Below are positions 38,365 to 46,677 of a stretch of DNA of 64,000 nucleotides, one piece after another. The stretch comes from a virus. The DNA lies in IMG/VR virus record IMGVR_UViG_3300031788_000005, positions 1 to 64,000 of that record. One strand, given 5' to 3'. Numbering within the stretch: the first letter of the stretch is position 1; every line of letters begins with the position of its first letter. The position numbers were made by a program, and so were the translations under genes. Under the pieces are notes generated by a model. It saw only the letters and a list, made by a program, of their open reading frames with translations, had not been told where the DNA came from and ran no database searches.

Positions 38365-38418
38365 TTAATTAATTCTGTTAAAATCTCGGCTGTATAACGT
38401 GGGATAAATTTTATTCAT
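38365..38418 (-). CDS. possible 17-aa leader peptide
   Basis: An ATG frame between the promoter (TTGACT, 17 bp, TAAACT, 22-nt leader) and the gene at 38165-38359. It may be a leader peptide coupling translation. Confidence 0.35.
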   Translation of the reverse strand: MNKIYPTLYSRDFNRIN

Positions 38419-38443
38419 ATTCAAATCATTAATAAATAATAGT

Positions 38444-38521
38444 TTATATTGGTTTTCTGATAAAGTCAAGTATTTTATTTTTAGTTAATGATTTAAATTT
38501 GTTCCAGTCGTTTTCCCACAC
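38444..38521 (-). CDS. possible 25-aa fragment with GTG start
   Basis: Coding-like stretch WENDWNKFKSLTKNKILDFI in the frame of the dUTPase gene, after two in-frame TAGs. It resembles the C-terminal end of phage Vsr- or HNH-type nucleases (W-E-x-D-W), so a nuclease remnant is possible. It overlaps a promoter. Confidence 0.35.
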   Translation of the reverse strand: MWENDWNKFKSLTKNKILDFIRKPI

Positions 38522-38557
38522 AAAAACCTATAGATGTGAAATTAAAATACGAATGGA

Positions 38558-39100
38558 CTATTTCCCACTTGACCCAAAACCACCCACTCGCGCTGTTTGA
38601 GACAAAAAGTCAACCAACTCAAATTTAATGGGGATTGTTGTTCTGGCTACTAATTGTCCAATACGGTCGTTTTTAGAATAAATTTTTTCATAATTTATTT
38701 TATAATAAATTCTTGTGATACCGGCTTCTGGCAAAACAAACAAATCCTCTGCGGCTGGTATGTAGCGAAAACGAAGTAATATTTCTTGCGTAAAATCAGC
38801 ATCTATTAATCCAATTCCGTTAGCTAATATCAGATTCTTATTTGAAACACTGGAACGAGGAAGAATCTCAATATGTTCATTGGGACTTTCGGGAGAAATA
38901 TAAATTCCAGTATGATATTGAATATAGTCAATTCGACGATATAACGTAAAATTATCCAATGGAAAATTAACTATGTCGCCGACGATTATTGGTTCAGAAA
39001 GCGCGGTCACATCATAACCCGCGCTATGTTCAGTTGCTTGTTTTGGTGGTTCAATCTTGAAACTAGTCCTGTCGCATTTATTTTTTAGATATACCTTCAT
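38558..39100 (-). CDS. dut: dUTP diphosphatase (180 aa)
   Basis: The five dUTPase motifs are present: SAGYDV (I), PRSSVS (II), GLIDADFTQEILL (III), DRIGQLV (IV) and ARVGGFGSSGK (V). It hydrolyses dUTP to dUMP, keeping uracil out of DNA and feeding thymidylate synthesis with the ThyX and dCMP deaminase genes of this window. A 20-residue insert between motifs I and II makes it longer than the usual 150. Ends in TAG. Confidence 0.9.
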   Translation of the reverse strand: MKVYLKNKCDRTSFKIEPPKQATEHSAGYDVTALSEPIIVGDIVNFPLDNFTLYRRIDYIQYHTGIYISPESPNEHIEILPRSSVSNKNLILANGIGLIDADFTQEILLRFRYIPAAEDLFVLPEAGITRIYYKINYEKIYSKNDRIGQLVARTTIPIKFELVDFLSQTARVGGFGSSGK

Positions 39101-39103
39101 ATT

Positions 39104-39337
39104 TTAATTAATCCAATCTCCAATGACTCGTCTGCTTCCTGCAAATTCGTCTAACTGCATATAAGCCCACGAACTACCCACCTTGTTTGTTGCTAGAAAT
39201 TTTCCGTCTTTATAAGATACCGTATATTTGTCGGGATTATTTTTCGCAACATAGCACCACGCTTTAAAAGCCTTTTGGCGAACGGTTAATGAGGGACAAT
39301 TTTTGTATGCGCGTTTGACTTTTTGAGCGAAATTCAT
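39104..39337 (-). CDS. small hypothetical protein (77 aa)
   Basis: A helical basic start (NFAQKVKRAYKN) and beta-rich end. The start at 39337 is just after the preceding frame. Coupled to the dUTPase gene. Unknown. Confidence 0.65.
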   Translation of the reverse strand: MNFAQKVKRAYKNCPSLTVRQKAFKAWCYVAKNNPDKYTVSYKDGKFLATNKVGSSWAYMQLDEFAGSRRVIGDWIN

Positions 39338-39338
39338 A

Positions 39339-39539
39339 TTATTTTGTCTTAATTGGTTCCCATTTTCCATTTTTAAAAACTTGCATATAAACATCAATGG
39401 TTTCTTTGTCAGCATAACCTTAATAAAGATACTCACTAACTTCATCTTTTACACCTAAGAACCCTTGTGTTTCATTTTTTAGTTCCTCGTCGGGAATTTC
39501 GAATGTGCGGGTTACTGTATAAATATGTTGAATTTTCAT
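39339..39539 (-). pseudogene. gene with internal in-frame TAA (39 + 26 codons)
   Basis: From ATG 39539 the frame reads 39 residues with protein-like character, meets TAA (39422-39420) and continues without shift with GYADKETIDVYMQVFKNGKW to a second TAA at 39339. The two halves read as one protein interrupted at a single codon. A nonsense mutation or stop readthrough would explain it. Confidence 0.6.
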
Positions 39540-39540
39540 A

Positions 39541-39933
39541 TTAATCGTGATTATACTCTTCTGTACTAACACCATTCGGTGTAACTGTTACTTTAACATG
39601 GTCTCCAAACATAGCCAACATCGTATTATCTTCTATGGCTCCAACGATGTCAGATGCTAGTTCAAAGGCATTTTTAGGAACTTCATCTTGTTTGTCATAA
39701 TCATCATAATCATTAATTTTAACGTCATTATTAACTGAAAAACGACATTCATCACCATCATTAAAATATGGCGTATATTGATTCCACGAAATACTCTTGA
39801 CCGAAGGAAAAAGTTCAAAAAACTCTTTCATTGATTCATTAAATAGTTTTTGGGATTCAGATTTAATTTCCTCTTGTAGTGAGGAAACTCTTTCTTTTAG
39901 GTTTTCGAGTTTATCTTGTATGGATTTGTTCAT
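39541..39933 (-). CDS. coiled-coil hypothetical protein (130 aa)
   Basis: The N-terminal 45 residues form a coiled coil, followed by KSISWNQYTPYFNDGDECRF and an acidic middle. This tail occurs in many phage hypothetical proteins. Function unknown. Confidence 0.7.
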   Translation of the reverse strand: MNKSIQDKLENLKERVSSLQEEIKSESQKLFNESMKEFFELFPSVKSISWNQYTPYFNDGDECRFSVNNDVKINDYDDYDKQDEVPKNAFELASDIVGAIEDNTMLAMFGDHVKVTVTPNGVSTEEYNHD

Positions 39934-39937
39934 AAAA

Positions 39938-40189
39938 TTATAAAATAATAGCTAAATCATCTTTCTCCTCATTAGTTTCTGAGCATTCGACATTTGAAAG
40001 AATTTCCATGATTTTTTCAGTACAAGCCTTCTTAGGCAGAAGTTCTTCCTTATTTCGGTCAAAAACCATTAGACTTTGGACGCTATTATCATATGTGCAA
40101 TCATTGTATTCAGAATTAAATCTGACAATTGCATAAAATGCCGAATCAGGATAATTTTCTTTAACGAATTGTTTAATTTCTTTAGTCAT
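39938..40189 (-). CDS. hypothetical protein (83 aa)
   Basis: Alpha/beta with an acidic Glu/Asp end. Overlaps the previous gene by 8 nt. Unknown. Confidence 0.65.
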   Translation of the reverse strand: MTKEIKQFVKENYPDSAFYAIVRFNSEYNDCTYDNSVQSLMVFDRNKEELLPKKACTEKIMEILSNVECSETNEEKDDLAIIL

Positions 40190-40607
40190 AACGTGTTTGG
40201 TTTATTAGGTTGGGTATTTCAATTGGTAATTTTGATTTTAATTTGTCTTCAATTTTCTGGAAACTGGGAGGGACACCACGTCCATTATTCATCCAGTCTT
40301 TCATTTCCATTTCTTGCAAATAATCTTGGGCGGTAGGAATAAATTTTCCTCGAAAATCTTCTGCTACATGCTGTTCACCAATATCACGAACAGATATTTT
40401 TTTATTTTCCGAATTAGTAATTGTAACTCCAAAAATTTTTTCAAGTATGAAACTCAAAAACCAAGAATTATGAGTCAAAGCACGGTGACGATTGTCACAA
40501 ATAGCTCCTTTTGAACTATCCATAAGATTATGAATTTCAATGTAGTCTTCAGGAACACCGCCAAAACGTTTGGCGGAAGATACTGCATGTATGTATGGTT
40601 TACTCAT
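40182..40607 (-). CDS. DUF6915-like protein (141 aa)
   Basis: HAVSSAKRFGGVPEDYIEIH, RHRALTHNSW and SVRDIGEQHVAEDF form the conserved blocks of a family I know as DUF6915 (name from memory). Start 40607 fits a TAATATG junction with the deaminase gene. Function unknown. Confidence 0.7.
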   Translation of the reverse strand: MSKPYIHAVSSAKRFGGVPEDYIEIHNLMDSSKGAICDNRHRALTHNSWFLSFILEKIFGVTITNSENKKISVRDIGEQHVAEDFRGKFIPTAQDYLQEMEMKDWMNNGRGVPPSFQKIEDKLKSKLPIEIPNLINQTRYD

Positions 40608-40608
40608 A

Positions 40609-41118
40609 TTAAACTTCACATTCCTTTTCTGAAATCATACACTTAATACCCAATTCCTTATCAAACCACCTAGCCGCAACCCCTGCTTCATTAAACATAA
40701 TCATACTGCGGTCATCATGACCATTCCACTTTTCACCCTTAATTTTATCCCACAAGTTTTCCCATTGTTTGTGTAAAACAATTTCTGTAATTCCGGCTTG
40801 AATAATTGCACGAGCGCAGTCCGTACATGGAGTAGAGTTGGTATACATTATAGAACCAAAAGTCTTAATTCCATTACGGGCAGCGTTGTATACTGCATTG
40901 CGTTCGCCGTGCTCAAACCAATAATATTTTTCAGGTCGTTTATTTCTTTCTGTAGCTTTATCGTTAACTTTACGACAGATTCCATTGTAACCCTCTGAAA
41001 CTACACCACCGTCTTGAACAAGAATAGCTCCTATTTGGGTAGAAATATCTTTGCTTTTGGAGCCAATTAAATAGACGTGCCTCATAAAAAGCTCGTCCCA
41101 AGATGGAATAGGTATCAT
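40609..41118 (-). CDS. dCMP deaminase (169 aa)
   Basis: The zinc motif HGERNAV (His and catalytic Glu, residues about 71-77) and PCTDCA (two Cys near 97-100) define a deoxycytidylate deaminase-type enzyme. It converts dCMP to dUMP, the ThyX substrate. Leader of about 50 nt without clear -35. Confidence 0.85.
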   Translation of the reverse strand: MIPIPSWDELFMRHVYLIGSKSKDISTQIGAILVQDGGVVSEGYNGICRKVNDKATERNKRPEKYYWFEHGERNAVYNAARNGIKTFGSIMYTNSTPCTDCARAIIQAGITEIVLHKQWENLWDKIKGEKWNGHDDRSMIMFNEAGVAARWFDKELGIKCMISEKECEV

Positions 41119-41207
41119 ATTAAAAGAAAAAGAAGCAATATAGGATTTATTATTTTACATTCCCTAAAAGTAGGGGACTTTGCCATCCATGATTGCTTCA
41201 ATATTGA

Positions 41208-41483
41208 TTACACGCAATAAGATTCAACTAGATATTTATTTACCTTATGCTTGTCAATCTTTTTGAGTTCGGAGTCTTTAACAAAACCGAACAAAGTATG
41301 ATGCAAACTAACAAGTCTGGCACCCTTATCGTCCTTCTTTAAGGCTCGAACTACTTGGTTTTTCCAAGAATAGAGTCGGCCAGCCACTATCTTATTAGGC
41401 GAAGCAAACTTCCCATCATTTGCGCGATTTACTTTACGCGTGAATTGGCCAGCCGAGTTTCGAATGTTATAGAATTTATTCAT
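41208..41483 (-). CDS. basic hypothetical protein (91 aa)
   Basis: Lys/Arg-rich with RNSAGQFTRK and DGKFASPN. Promoter TTGACA, 17 bp, CACAAT, 6 nt to ATG. Possibly RNA- or DNA-binding by composition. Confidence 0.65.
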   Translation of the reverse strand: MNKFYNIRNSAGQFTRKVNRANDGKFASPNKIVAGRLYSWKNQVVRALKKDDKGARLVSLHHTLFGFVKDSELKKIDKHKVNKYLVESYCV

Positions 41484-41514
41484 AGTATTATTGTGGATTA
41501 TATTTCTTAAATTG

Positions 41515-41895
41515 TCAAGGATTATTGGTCGATTTTTCTTTAATTTTTTCTTTTACGTATTCAGCGGCATTAATATTAAAATAAGTTGCCGAAGCATGGT
41601 CTTCGTCTACATCGCCCGAAAACCATTGTAGAAAATGTCTAAGCGCGGATTCGCGGAAACGTTCAAGTTCTTCTTCTCCATTCGCCAGCATCCAATTGCG
41701 CTTTTTATATTTCTTAGCCCCTAAAGTAAGATGTTTGGCAAATCTTTTGAACATCGGGCCATCAAGAGCCAGAGAATAATCGATTTTGTCGGTAGTTACG
41801 TCTCTAACCATGCCGCTTTTATATTCAGTTCTTACGCCTGAATCTTTAATAGTGAATTCGGTTTTAGAGGATTGGATTGGGGGGTTTGATTGCAT
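41515..41895 (-). CDS. dATP/dGTP diphosphohydrolase-like protein (126 aa)
   Basis: LGAKKYKKRNWML, ESALRHFLQWFSGDVDEDHAS and the following Asn-Ala helix are conserved parts of DUF5664/MazZ-type dNTP pyrophosphohydrolases, a MazG-like all-helical fold with the E and D/E metal ligands. In phages such enzymes shape the dNTP pool, for instance to favour modified bases. No base-modifying synthase is seen in this window. Confidence 0.75.
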   Translation of the reverse strand: MQSNPPIQSSKTEFTIKDSGVRTEYKSGMVRDVTTDKIDYSLALDGPMFKRFAKHLTLGAKKYKKRNWMLANGEEELERFRESALRHFLQWFSGDVDEDHASATYFNINAAEYVKEKIKEKSTNNP

Positions 41896-41993
41896 ATTAA
41901 ATTAATACTTCTGCTTTTTCTAATTAAATAGATAGTTTTTGGATATTTGGTATTGATGTATTTACGGCCAACTTTTATTTGGGAGGGTTTCAT
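41832..41993 (-). CDS. small gene overlapping the dNTP hydrolase start (53 aa)
   Basis: MKPSQIKVGRKYINTKYPKT starts like a known phage family (V-G-K-x-Y-x-N...Y-P-K-T) but its C-terminal half is read in the frame-shifted start of the next gene. It looks like a truncated family member kept by overlap. ATGA-coupled to the HAD gene. Confidence 0.45.
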   Translation of the reverse strand: MKPSQIKVGRKYINTKYPKTIYLIRKSRSINLICNQTPQSNPLKPNSLLKIQA

Positions 41994-42382
41994 AGTTCTG
42001 GATTGCCTTCTATAACACCCGTATTTGGAATAACATGATAAGCACGGTCATCAACAAAATGAGTAAAATAATACATCTTCAAACAAGTAATCTGCAATGT
42101 TTCCGGCAACCCGTTCTCTTTGAGAAAATTTTGGATTTTTTGAATTTCTACTTCTGATGTAGTTTGTGAATGAGAAAGTCGCGCTGTAAAAATAGAAACT
42201 TTATAACCCTTTTTAAGCCACTCTTTGACTTTACTAACCATATATTTAACAGGTTTACCTACCTTATTACCCTGAGCTTCCCAACTATCGTAATGAGCAA
42301 TTACTCCATCAAAATCAAGTGCTATATACACTTCCTTATGAGCCTTCTCTGGGTCTGGGATTTCTATTTCTATTTTTGCCAT
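41990..42382 (-). CDS. HAD-superfamily phosphatase-like protein (130 aa)
   Basis: ALDFDGVIAHYDS carries the HAD motif I (D-x-D-G), VSIFTARL is motif II (T) and VDDRAYH motif IV. The fold is small with no cap domain, as in polynucleotide-5' and nucleotide phosphatases. Substrate unknown. Promoter TTGACA, 17 bp, TAATAT, 6 nt to ATG. Confidence 0.75.
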   Translation of the reverse strand: MAKIEIEIPDPEKAHKEVYIALDFDGVIAHYDSWEAQGNKVGKPVKYMVSKVKEWLKKGYKVSIFTARLSHSQTTSEVEIQKIQNFLKENGLPETLQITCLKMYYFTHFVDDRAYHVIPNTGVIEGNPEL

Positions 42383-42423
42383 AAAAGTATATTAATCTAT
42401 CTTTCCGTCTTTGTCAACAACAA

Positions 42424-42618
42424 TCATCCTACGATAATCTGATAATTGCAATTAGGACAGGTTATATAAGTATAAGTATCGGTATCACCAGTGTAGTCCG
42501 TGTGTATTTTTGTGAAAGTATCCACGGGCATGTATTCAAGCAGTGCGCCACAATTACGACAAGTACACTGTTTGACTAATTTTTTGTCTGGTTCTTTGTT
42601 TATAATTTTAATAGGCAT
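42424..42618 (-). CDS. zinc-ribbon protein (64 aa)
   Basis: CRNCGALLEY and CPNCNYQI are two zinc knuckles 33 residues apart. Downstream of a structured noncoding stretch. Function unknown. Confidence 0.65.
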   Translation of the reverse strand: MPIKIINKEPDKKLVKQCTCRNCGALLEYMPVDTFTKIHTDYTGDTDTYTYITCPNCNYQIIVG

Positions 42619-42639
42619 AAATTTATAATGAGTTACGGA

Positions 42640-42942
42640 AGGGCTTCCATCTTCAGGTAGTTATCGGCCATGTATGCATCCATGCGCTGTTATTGCTTTT
42701 ATTATTATAATCTTAAATCTAGATTACTGTGCAGTTGTGTTTCTGCCAATCGCTCGAAATGGTGGAGCAGGAGAGTCAACACGCTTTTGGACTTACGCGC
42801 CTACATTTGGCGCAACCTTGGCTAAAAGTCGTTGCCTTTTGTGTCTGCTGTCGTCTTGCGGTGTCCCGCTATCGTAGTAACAGACTTCTCCGATTAACTT
42901 GCTTCTCCCCGCTTTAAACGGGATGCTCCGAAAATTTTCAAT
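42640..42942 (-). ncRNA. highly structured noncoding stretch G
   Basis: No gene in 42619-42942. Hairpins include GCGCC/GGCGC, GCGG/CCGC, GTCTG/CAGAC, CCCG/CGGG with a 7-nt loop, and a CGTAG/CTACG helix bounding about 74 nt (42872-42945). Sizes are tRNA-like, but no acceptor-plus-CCA unit could be assembled. One or more processed RNAs are likely. Confidence 0.45.
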
Positions 42943-43308
42943 CTACGGAAGTGTTTTACTTCCCATAGACACCCCAACAACGCCACTAACAGAAATAATG
43001 GCAAAAATAATACAATCAAAAAAGTTGCTAACAATATTATTGGTATTTTTTTTTATATTTTCTTTTGATTTGATTTGTTGTTTAAAATTATTTGGGGAAA
43101 AATTAACTAATGTTATACAGATAATCATTAAAATGAGAATAACTAAACATACGACACAATATAACGGCCAGCCTAATGACATTATTATTAATGATAAAAT
43201 CGCAAGTGGAGACCGTTGTCTATCTGCTTTATCTAATATGCTTTGAAGCCAAATAAAGAAGGTACAAAATAAAAAACATCCAGCAAAGTAAAGGTATAAA
43301 AATATCAT
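42943..43308 (-). CDS. membrane protein (121 aa)
   Basis: Three to four hydrophobic segments (residues about 2-20, 35-70 and 95-115) around a basic loop KADRQR. ATGA-coupled to the heptosyltransferase-like gene. May act with it in envelope modification; unknown. Confidence 0.6.
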   Translation of the reverse strand: MIFLYLYFAGCFLFCTFFIWLQSILDKADRQRSPLAILSLIIMSLGWPLYCVVCLVILILMIICITLVNFSPNNFKQQIKSKENIKKNTNNIVSNFFDCIIFAIISVSGVVGVSMGSKTLP

Positions 43309-44138
43309 AATTTCTTAAAAGTAATTTTAGAGTCATTTGCTATTGGCGCATAACGATACGCCGTTGTATGAGGTGAATAAATAGTAATATCCTTAACATT
43401 AGCAAATCCAGCTAGGTGAGCTATTAAAGAGTCTGTCCCAATAAATCTGTCTGTTAATTTTAGTAACTCAATAATAACGCCAAGTGGTAATCCGAAATAA
43501 TATCTAGTTGAGAATATTGGGGCGTGAGACTTCTCTTCTTCTTTTGAGCCGACAACAATAGGATAAATTTTGTCTTTCAACCACAAGTTACTAATTACGT
43601 CGTTAATAATATTTTGACCCATTTTTCTTTTTTTACCTTTAGAAAATGGATGAATAACTGCAAAGGAGCCACGCAAATGATTTTTTATTTTTAAAGCCTG
43701 AACTTTATCTTCTAAAGAAGTATATAAATCGCAAGGATATTTATTTCTTGGAACCCCTAAATCATCGCAAATTCTTTCAATCTTATGTTGGGCGTTATAG
43801 GAATTGGTTAGGTTATAAAATATTTCTGGCATGGTTTGAATCTCAGAAAGGATTACTTCGTCATATCCAACCTGCTTCCATTTTTCTGCCAAAAATATCA
43901 TCTTTAAAAATCCAAAACCGAGATAATAAACAAAAGGATTCCAATATTTTGGATTTTTTCCAAAAAACGAATACACTTCATTAATATTGGGGTTTTCTTT
44001 AAAAATCCAGCGACAATCATCCAATACGAGAAGGTCAATTATGTCATTGGGATGCATTTCGCGATATTTTTTTAAAACACCCGTAAGCATGACACAATCA
44101 CCCATACCGTGAAGGAAAATTATTAAGGTTTTTTTCAT
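43305..44138 (-). CDS. GT9 heptosyltransferase-like protein (277 aa)
   Basis: FLHGMGDCVMLTGVLKKYRE is the N-terminal G-x-G-D/E loop of GT9 (ADP-heptose:LPS) transferases. The C-terminal half has AVIHPFSKGKKRKM and DRFIGTDSLIAHLAGF, the nucleotide-sugar site. Cellular members are about 330-350 aa. Phage GT9 genes are thought to alter surface sugars, for instance to block superinfection; inferred. Confidence 0.75.
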   Translation of the reverse strand: MKKTLIIFLHGMGDCVMLTGVLKKYREMHPNDIIDLLVLDDCRWIFKENPNINEVYSFFGKNPKYWNPFVYYLGFGFLKMIFLAEKWKQVGYDEVILSEIQTMPEIFYNLTNSYNAQHKIERICDDLGVPRNKYPCDLYTSLEDKVQALKIKNHLRGSFAVIHPFSKGKKRKMGQNIINDVISNLWLKDKIYPIVVGSKEEEKSHAPIFSTRYYFGLPLGVIIELLKLTDRFIGTDSLIAHLAGFANVKDITIYSPHTTAYRYAPIANDSKITFKKL

Positions 44139-44189
44139 TTAATTTAACGGATTTTCTGGACACATTCATTTTCCCACGATTTCCACATT

Positions 44190-44282
44190 TTATCTGCTAT
44201 TTTTTTTTATCTCTTTAATAGGGACAATGTGTCCAGATGGGCGTTCTTTACCAATTACAAGTTTAAGTTTCTTTATCTTCAC
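44190..44282 (-). CDS. 30-aa basic peptide with GTG start
   Basis: The GTG at 44282 overlaps the previous stop as GTGA, the same junction type as the common ATGA. KIKKLKLVIG then an IVPIKE segment. Further on, a possible 14-aa frame (44144-44188) leads to the heptosyltransferase ATG. Unknown. Confidence 0.45.
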   Translation of the reverse strand: MKIKKLKLVIGKERPSGHIVPIKEIKKNSR

Positions 44283-44536
44283 AGCTTATTTTCTTCCTTC
44301 GACGAGTCTAGTTCAAAAGTCACGGGGCCGACCTCAAGCTTGGCAAACATTTCTTTGGCTTTATCAGAAGCTCCTTGACTTGGTCGTAATAGGGCAGCTA
44401 ATTCCTTTGGATAGTCAAAATATAGGCAGAACGAATCCGTTCCAGCATATGACTTTCCTACCTGACGCTCTAGAGCCTTTCCGAACTCGCGGAGAGTAGC
44501 GAAATCTTTCTTCTCAAATGTTAATGTAACTTTCAT
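44279..44536 (-). CDS. hypothetical protein (85 aa)
   Basis: Start 44536 chosen for its ATGA overlap. Contains KKDFATLREFGKALERQVGK. Possibly beta-alpha-beta. Unknown. Confidence 0.65.
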   Translation of the reverse strand: MKVTLTFEKKDFATLREFGKALERQVGKSYAGTDSFCLYFDYPKELAALLRPSQGASDKAKEMFAKLEVGPVTFELDSSKEENKL

Positions 44537-45006
44537 GACTGATAATGTATACCATCCGTCGCGGGAATGCAAGCAGGAAATAGTTTATTTAAAATTTCTT
44601 TGTCTCTTTTTTCCTCTTCCAAAATTGATTTTTGTCTTTGTTTAAAATCTATATCGGACAGGGCATGACAAATCATTTTTTGTTCGGTGATACTCAAAGG
44701 ATTTATTTCAATTTCACTTATTTTTACATGTGAAAAATGTGAAAAATACTTTTTTCCTATTTCGTAAAAGCCCCAAATTAAATGATATTCTTTGCCGTTC
44801 ATTTTTGCTATCCCGTTATGACTGCCAGAGAAAGACCATTTGTCATGATTTTCAAGAGATAAATCATTTAAAATTTCCCTAGCGATACATCCAATTTTGG
44901 GAATTGGAGGCGGTGGGGGAAGTGCGTCTTCAACGCGTGCAACATAACTAAAAGGTTCATCCCATAGGAATGAAATACTACTCCATAATTTATTTAGTGA
45001 AACCAT
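44533..45006 (-). CDS. hypothetical protein (157 aa)
   Basis: A Pro-rich stretch (residues 30-38) separates an N-terminal segment from a beta-rich core with a charged helical end. 1 bp behind 45008-45157. Unknown. Confidence 0.65.
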   Translation of the reverse strand: MVSLNKLWSSISFLWDEPFSYVARVEDALPPPPPIPKIGCIAREILNDLSLENHDKWSFSGSHNGIAKMNGKEYHLIWGFYEIGKKYFSHFSHVKISEIEINPLSITEQKMICHALSDIDFKQRQKSILEEEKRDKEILNKLFPACIPATDGIHYQS

Positions 45007-45007
45007 A

Positions 45008-45157
45008 TTAGACCTTAATCTTTAATTTCCCCAATTCAAATGTCAAACCCTGCAAACGTTGGGTCTTTCGTTCGATTTCAGGTGCCAAGTCTTTGATTCG
45101 CTTGGCAAGACGGCGACAGCGACTAATTTTACGGTTTTGGATATGTGATACATTCAT
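45008..45157 (-). CDS. small basic helical protein (49 aa)
   Basis: Arg/Lys-rich helix-forming protein. Promoter TTGACT, 17 bp, TAATAT, 6 nt to ATG. Leads the operon to the heptosyltransferase. Confidence 0.6.
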   Translation of the reverse strand: MNVSHIQNRKISRCRRLAKRIKDLAPEIERKTQRLQGLTFELGKLKIKV

Positions 45158-45188
45158 ATTAAAATATTAGCTGATATTACCAACAAAG

Positions 45189-45320
45189 TCAAGTTATTTC
45201 TTCCGCGCCCCAATTTTCATCAATTTTTGCCATAAACTCTACAGAGACCAGTTCCATCGATACTTTATCGTTAAAGGCGTAATAATCTCCTAATTTAATC
45301 AATGTTTTAATGCGGGGTAT
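45189..45320 (-). CDS. small protein without AUG, in frame after a TAA (43 aa)
   Basis: The frame follows the TAA of 45321-45785 without shift and codes R-I-K-T-L-I-K-L-G-D, then SMELVSVEFMAKIDENWGAE. The first codon after TAA is ATA; TTG lies five codons on; an ATG lies only in mid-gene. AUA initiation, readthrough or a nonsense mutation are possible. Confidence 0.45.
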   Translation of the reverse strand: MPRIKTLIKLGDYYAFNDKVSMELVSVEFMAKIDENWGAEEIT

Positions 45321-45785
45321 TTAATCTTGGATTTCGTCACTTTCTAATTCCTCTCCATTAGCATACGCTTTAGATTCAACTAAACAATAATGAAAATAGG
45401 AAGGTATATTATAAAGCATTTCTTCAAAAGTCTTGCCTCCCCACATTCCATTAAATAAGAAGAAAAAGCAACTAAAAAGCAATTTATGGAATAAACTGTT
45501 AGCCTTCATTGATTCCTGCGTTGGTTTTCCAGAGGAGGGGTCTATCTCCGTTAATGCCACTGTGCTATTCCACTGATATACAGTTTGTTTGGTTCTATCG
45601 TCCATACTGGGAAGTTGGGCAAAAAGATAGAAAGGAACTCCCGCTTTTAAAAGCGCGGTTGTGGCTTTCATGGCGGCTTCGAATTTTTTTCTTTCTAGTG
45701 GCAACAACGAATCAATGAAATTGTCACGTTCGACATTGATATCGTTTTGTTTAGCCTCTAATTGTTCTAGGTTAGGAAGTGACAT
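45321..45785 (-). CDS. hypothetical protein (154 aa)
   Basis: A helical N-terminus with Gln/Glu and a hydrophobic centre (FSCFFFLFNGMW) that may be membrane-associated or a buried core, then an acidic end. Overlaps the ThyX stop by 14 nt. Unknown. Confidence 0.65.
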   Translation of the reverse strand: MSLPNLEQLEAKQNDINVERDNFIDSLLPLERKKFEAAMKATTALLKAGVPFYLFAQLPSMDDRTKQTVYQWNSTVALTEIDPSSGKPTQESMKANSLFHKLLFSCFFFLFNGMWGGKTFEEMLYNIPSYFHYCLVESKAYANGEELESDEIQD

Positions 45786-46677
45786 TTGGTTTAAATTTTT
45801 GTATTACTCGCGGGTCAGAAAGATTTTCATTATCAAACATTTTTCTATATTGTTTGAACCCTCTATAATTACCACTCCAGTCTGAATTATTCTGCGCTTG
45901 GGCAACGTGTTCAGTTGGGGAAAGGTGTTTGGGATTTCCACCAAATAATCTATCACAAAGTTTTATGTCAGCTTCGTAGTCGTCTTTGCCTTCAAAATTA
46001 TTGTAACTGACGCGGGCGCAACGGGCGATAGCAATTTTCTTTTTTGCATCATCTACGGAAATCATATGCAACTGAGGATAAGTAGCTGCATCATTAAGAT
46101 ATTTATTAAAAAGTCTATCTTCATTAATTTTATCTCCAAATGGAATATGCCAATCCCCTTCATTCAGATATTTGGGTTCTGAAGCATTATAAGCTTCTAA
46201 CATCTTATAAGCCAATTCTGCAATATGAATTTCAGCGTCCTTATGGGCGCGTAGAGCAAAGAAATTTTCAAATTCAGTAGCCGAAAGGATGACCTTGTGC
46301 CACATAAATGGTTCTAGCAACCTATTTCGAAGTTGTTTGGTGACTGGAAATCTAAAATCTAGAGCAGCATCTACCGCTTTATCTCGTGCATTAAGCCAGT
46401 CTTGAATACATAACTTATCTTCATTAGCCTCATAATATTCAGTGCCCTGCATCCCCGAATGGTCTTTTTGAAACTTAGTTGGGATAAATGGGTCAGTTTT
46501 AGCTCTCTCTAACATTTTCTCAAATGGAATAGCGCGACTAGAGGCACTATTTTTTGAGAGTGACCTGTGAGTATTAAGCTCACTTAATATAATTCTAGGA
46601 AATTCAAGAACGAAAGTCGTTAGGCGATTTCCTACTGGGTTGAAACTATCAGCGATGATGGAGGCTTGGATTGGCAT
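45772..46677 (-). CDS. thyX: flavin-dependent thymidylate synthase ThyX (301 aa)
   Basis: ELNTHRSLSKNSASSRAIP (residues about 33-51) is the ThyX motif region, with His-Arg and the conserved Ser. Later ARCARVSYNN and HLSPTEHVAQA carry further conserved parts of the FAD/dUMP site. It makes dTMP from dUMP using methylenetetrahydrofolate and FAD. The motif begins T-H-R rather than R-H-R, as in several phage ThyX. Promoter TTGACA, 17 bp, TAATAT, 6 nt to ATG. Confidence 0.85.
   Translation of the reverse strand: MPIQASIIADSFNPVGNRLTTFVLEFPRIILSELNTHRSLSKNSASSRAIPFEKMLERAKTDPFIPTKFQKDHSGMQGTEYYEANEDKLCIQDWLNARDKAVDAALDFRFPVTKQLRNRLLEPFMWHKVILSATEFENFFALRAHKDAEIHIAELAYKMLEAYNASEPKYLNEGDWHIPFGDKINEDRLFNKYLNDAATYPQLHMISVDDAKKKIAIARCARVSYNNFEGKDDYEADIKLCDRLFGGNPKHLSPTEHVAQAQNNSDWSGNYRGFKQYRKMFDNENLSDPRVIQKFKPNVTS

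Noticed and set aside
38365-38557. Readthrough of the dUTPase gene through two TAGs
   Set aside because: dUTPases normally end right after motif V, so the downstream frame is more likely a separate nuclease remnant with GTG start.
42907-42922. Ochre-suppressor tRNA (loop CTTTAAA on the plus strand)
   Set aside because: Only the hairpin fits; no acceptor, T arm or CCA is present on the plus strand.
42640-42942. tmRNA
   Set aside because: GCTCCACCA occurs near 42760 and a partly matching 5' strand exists, but no T arm, pseudoknots or tag reading frame could be assembled.
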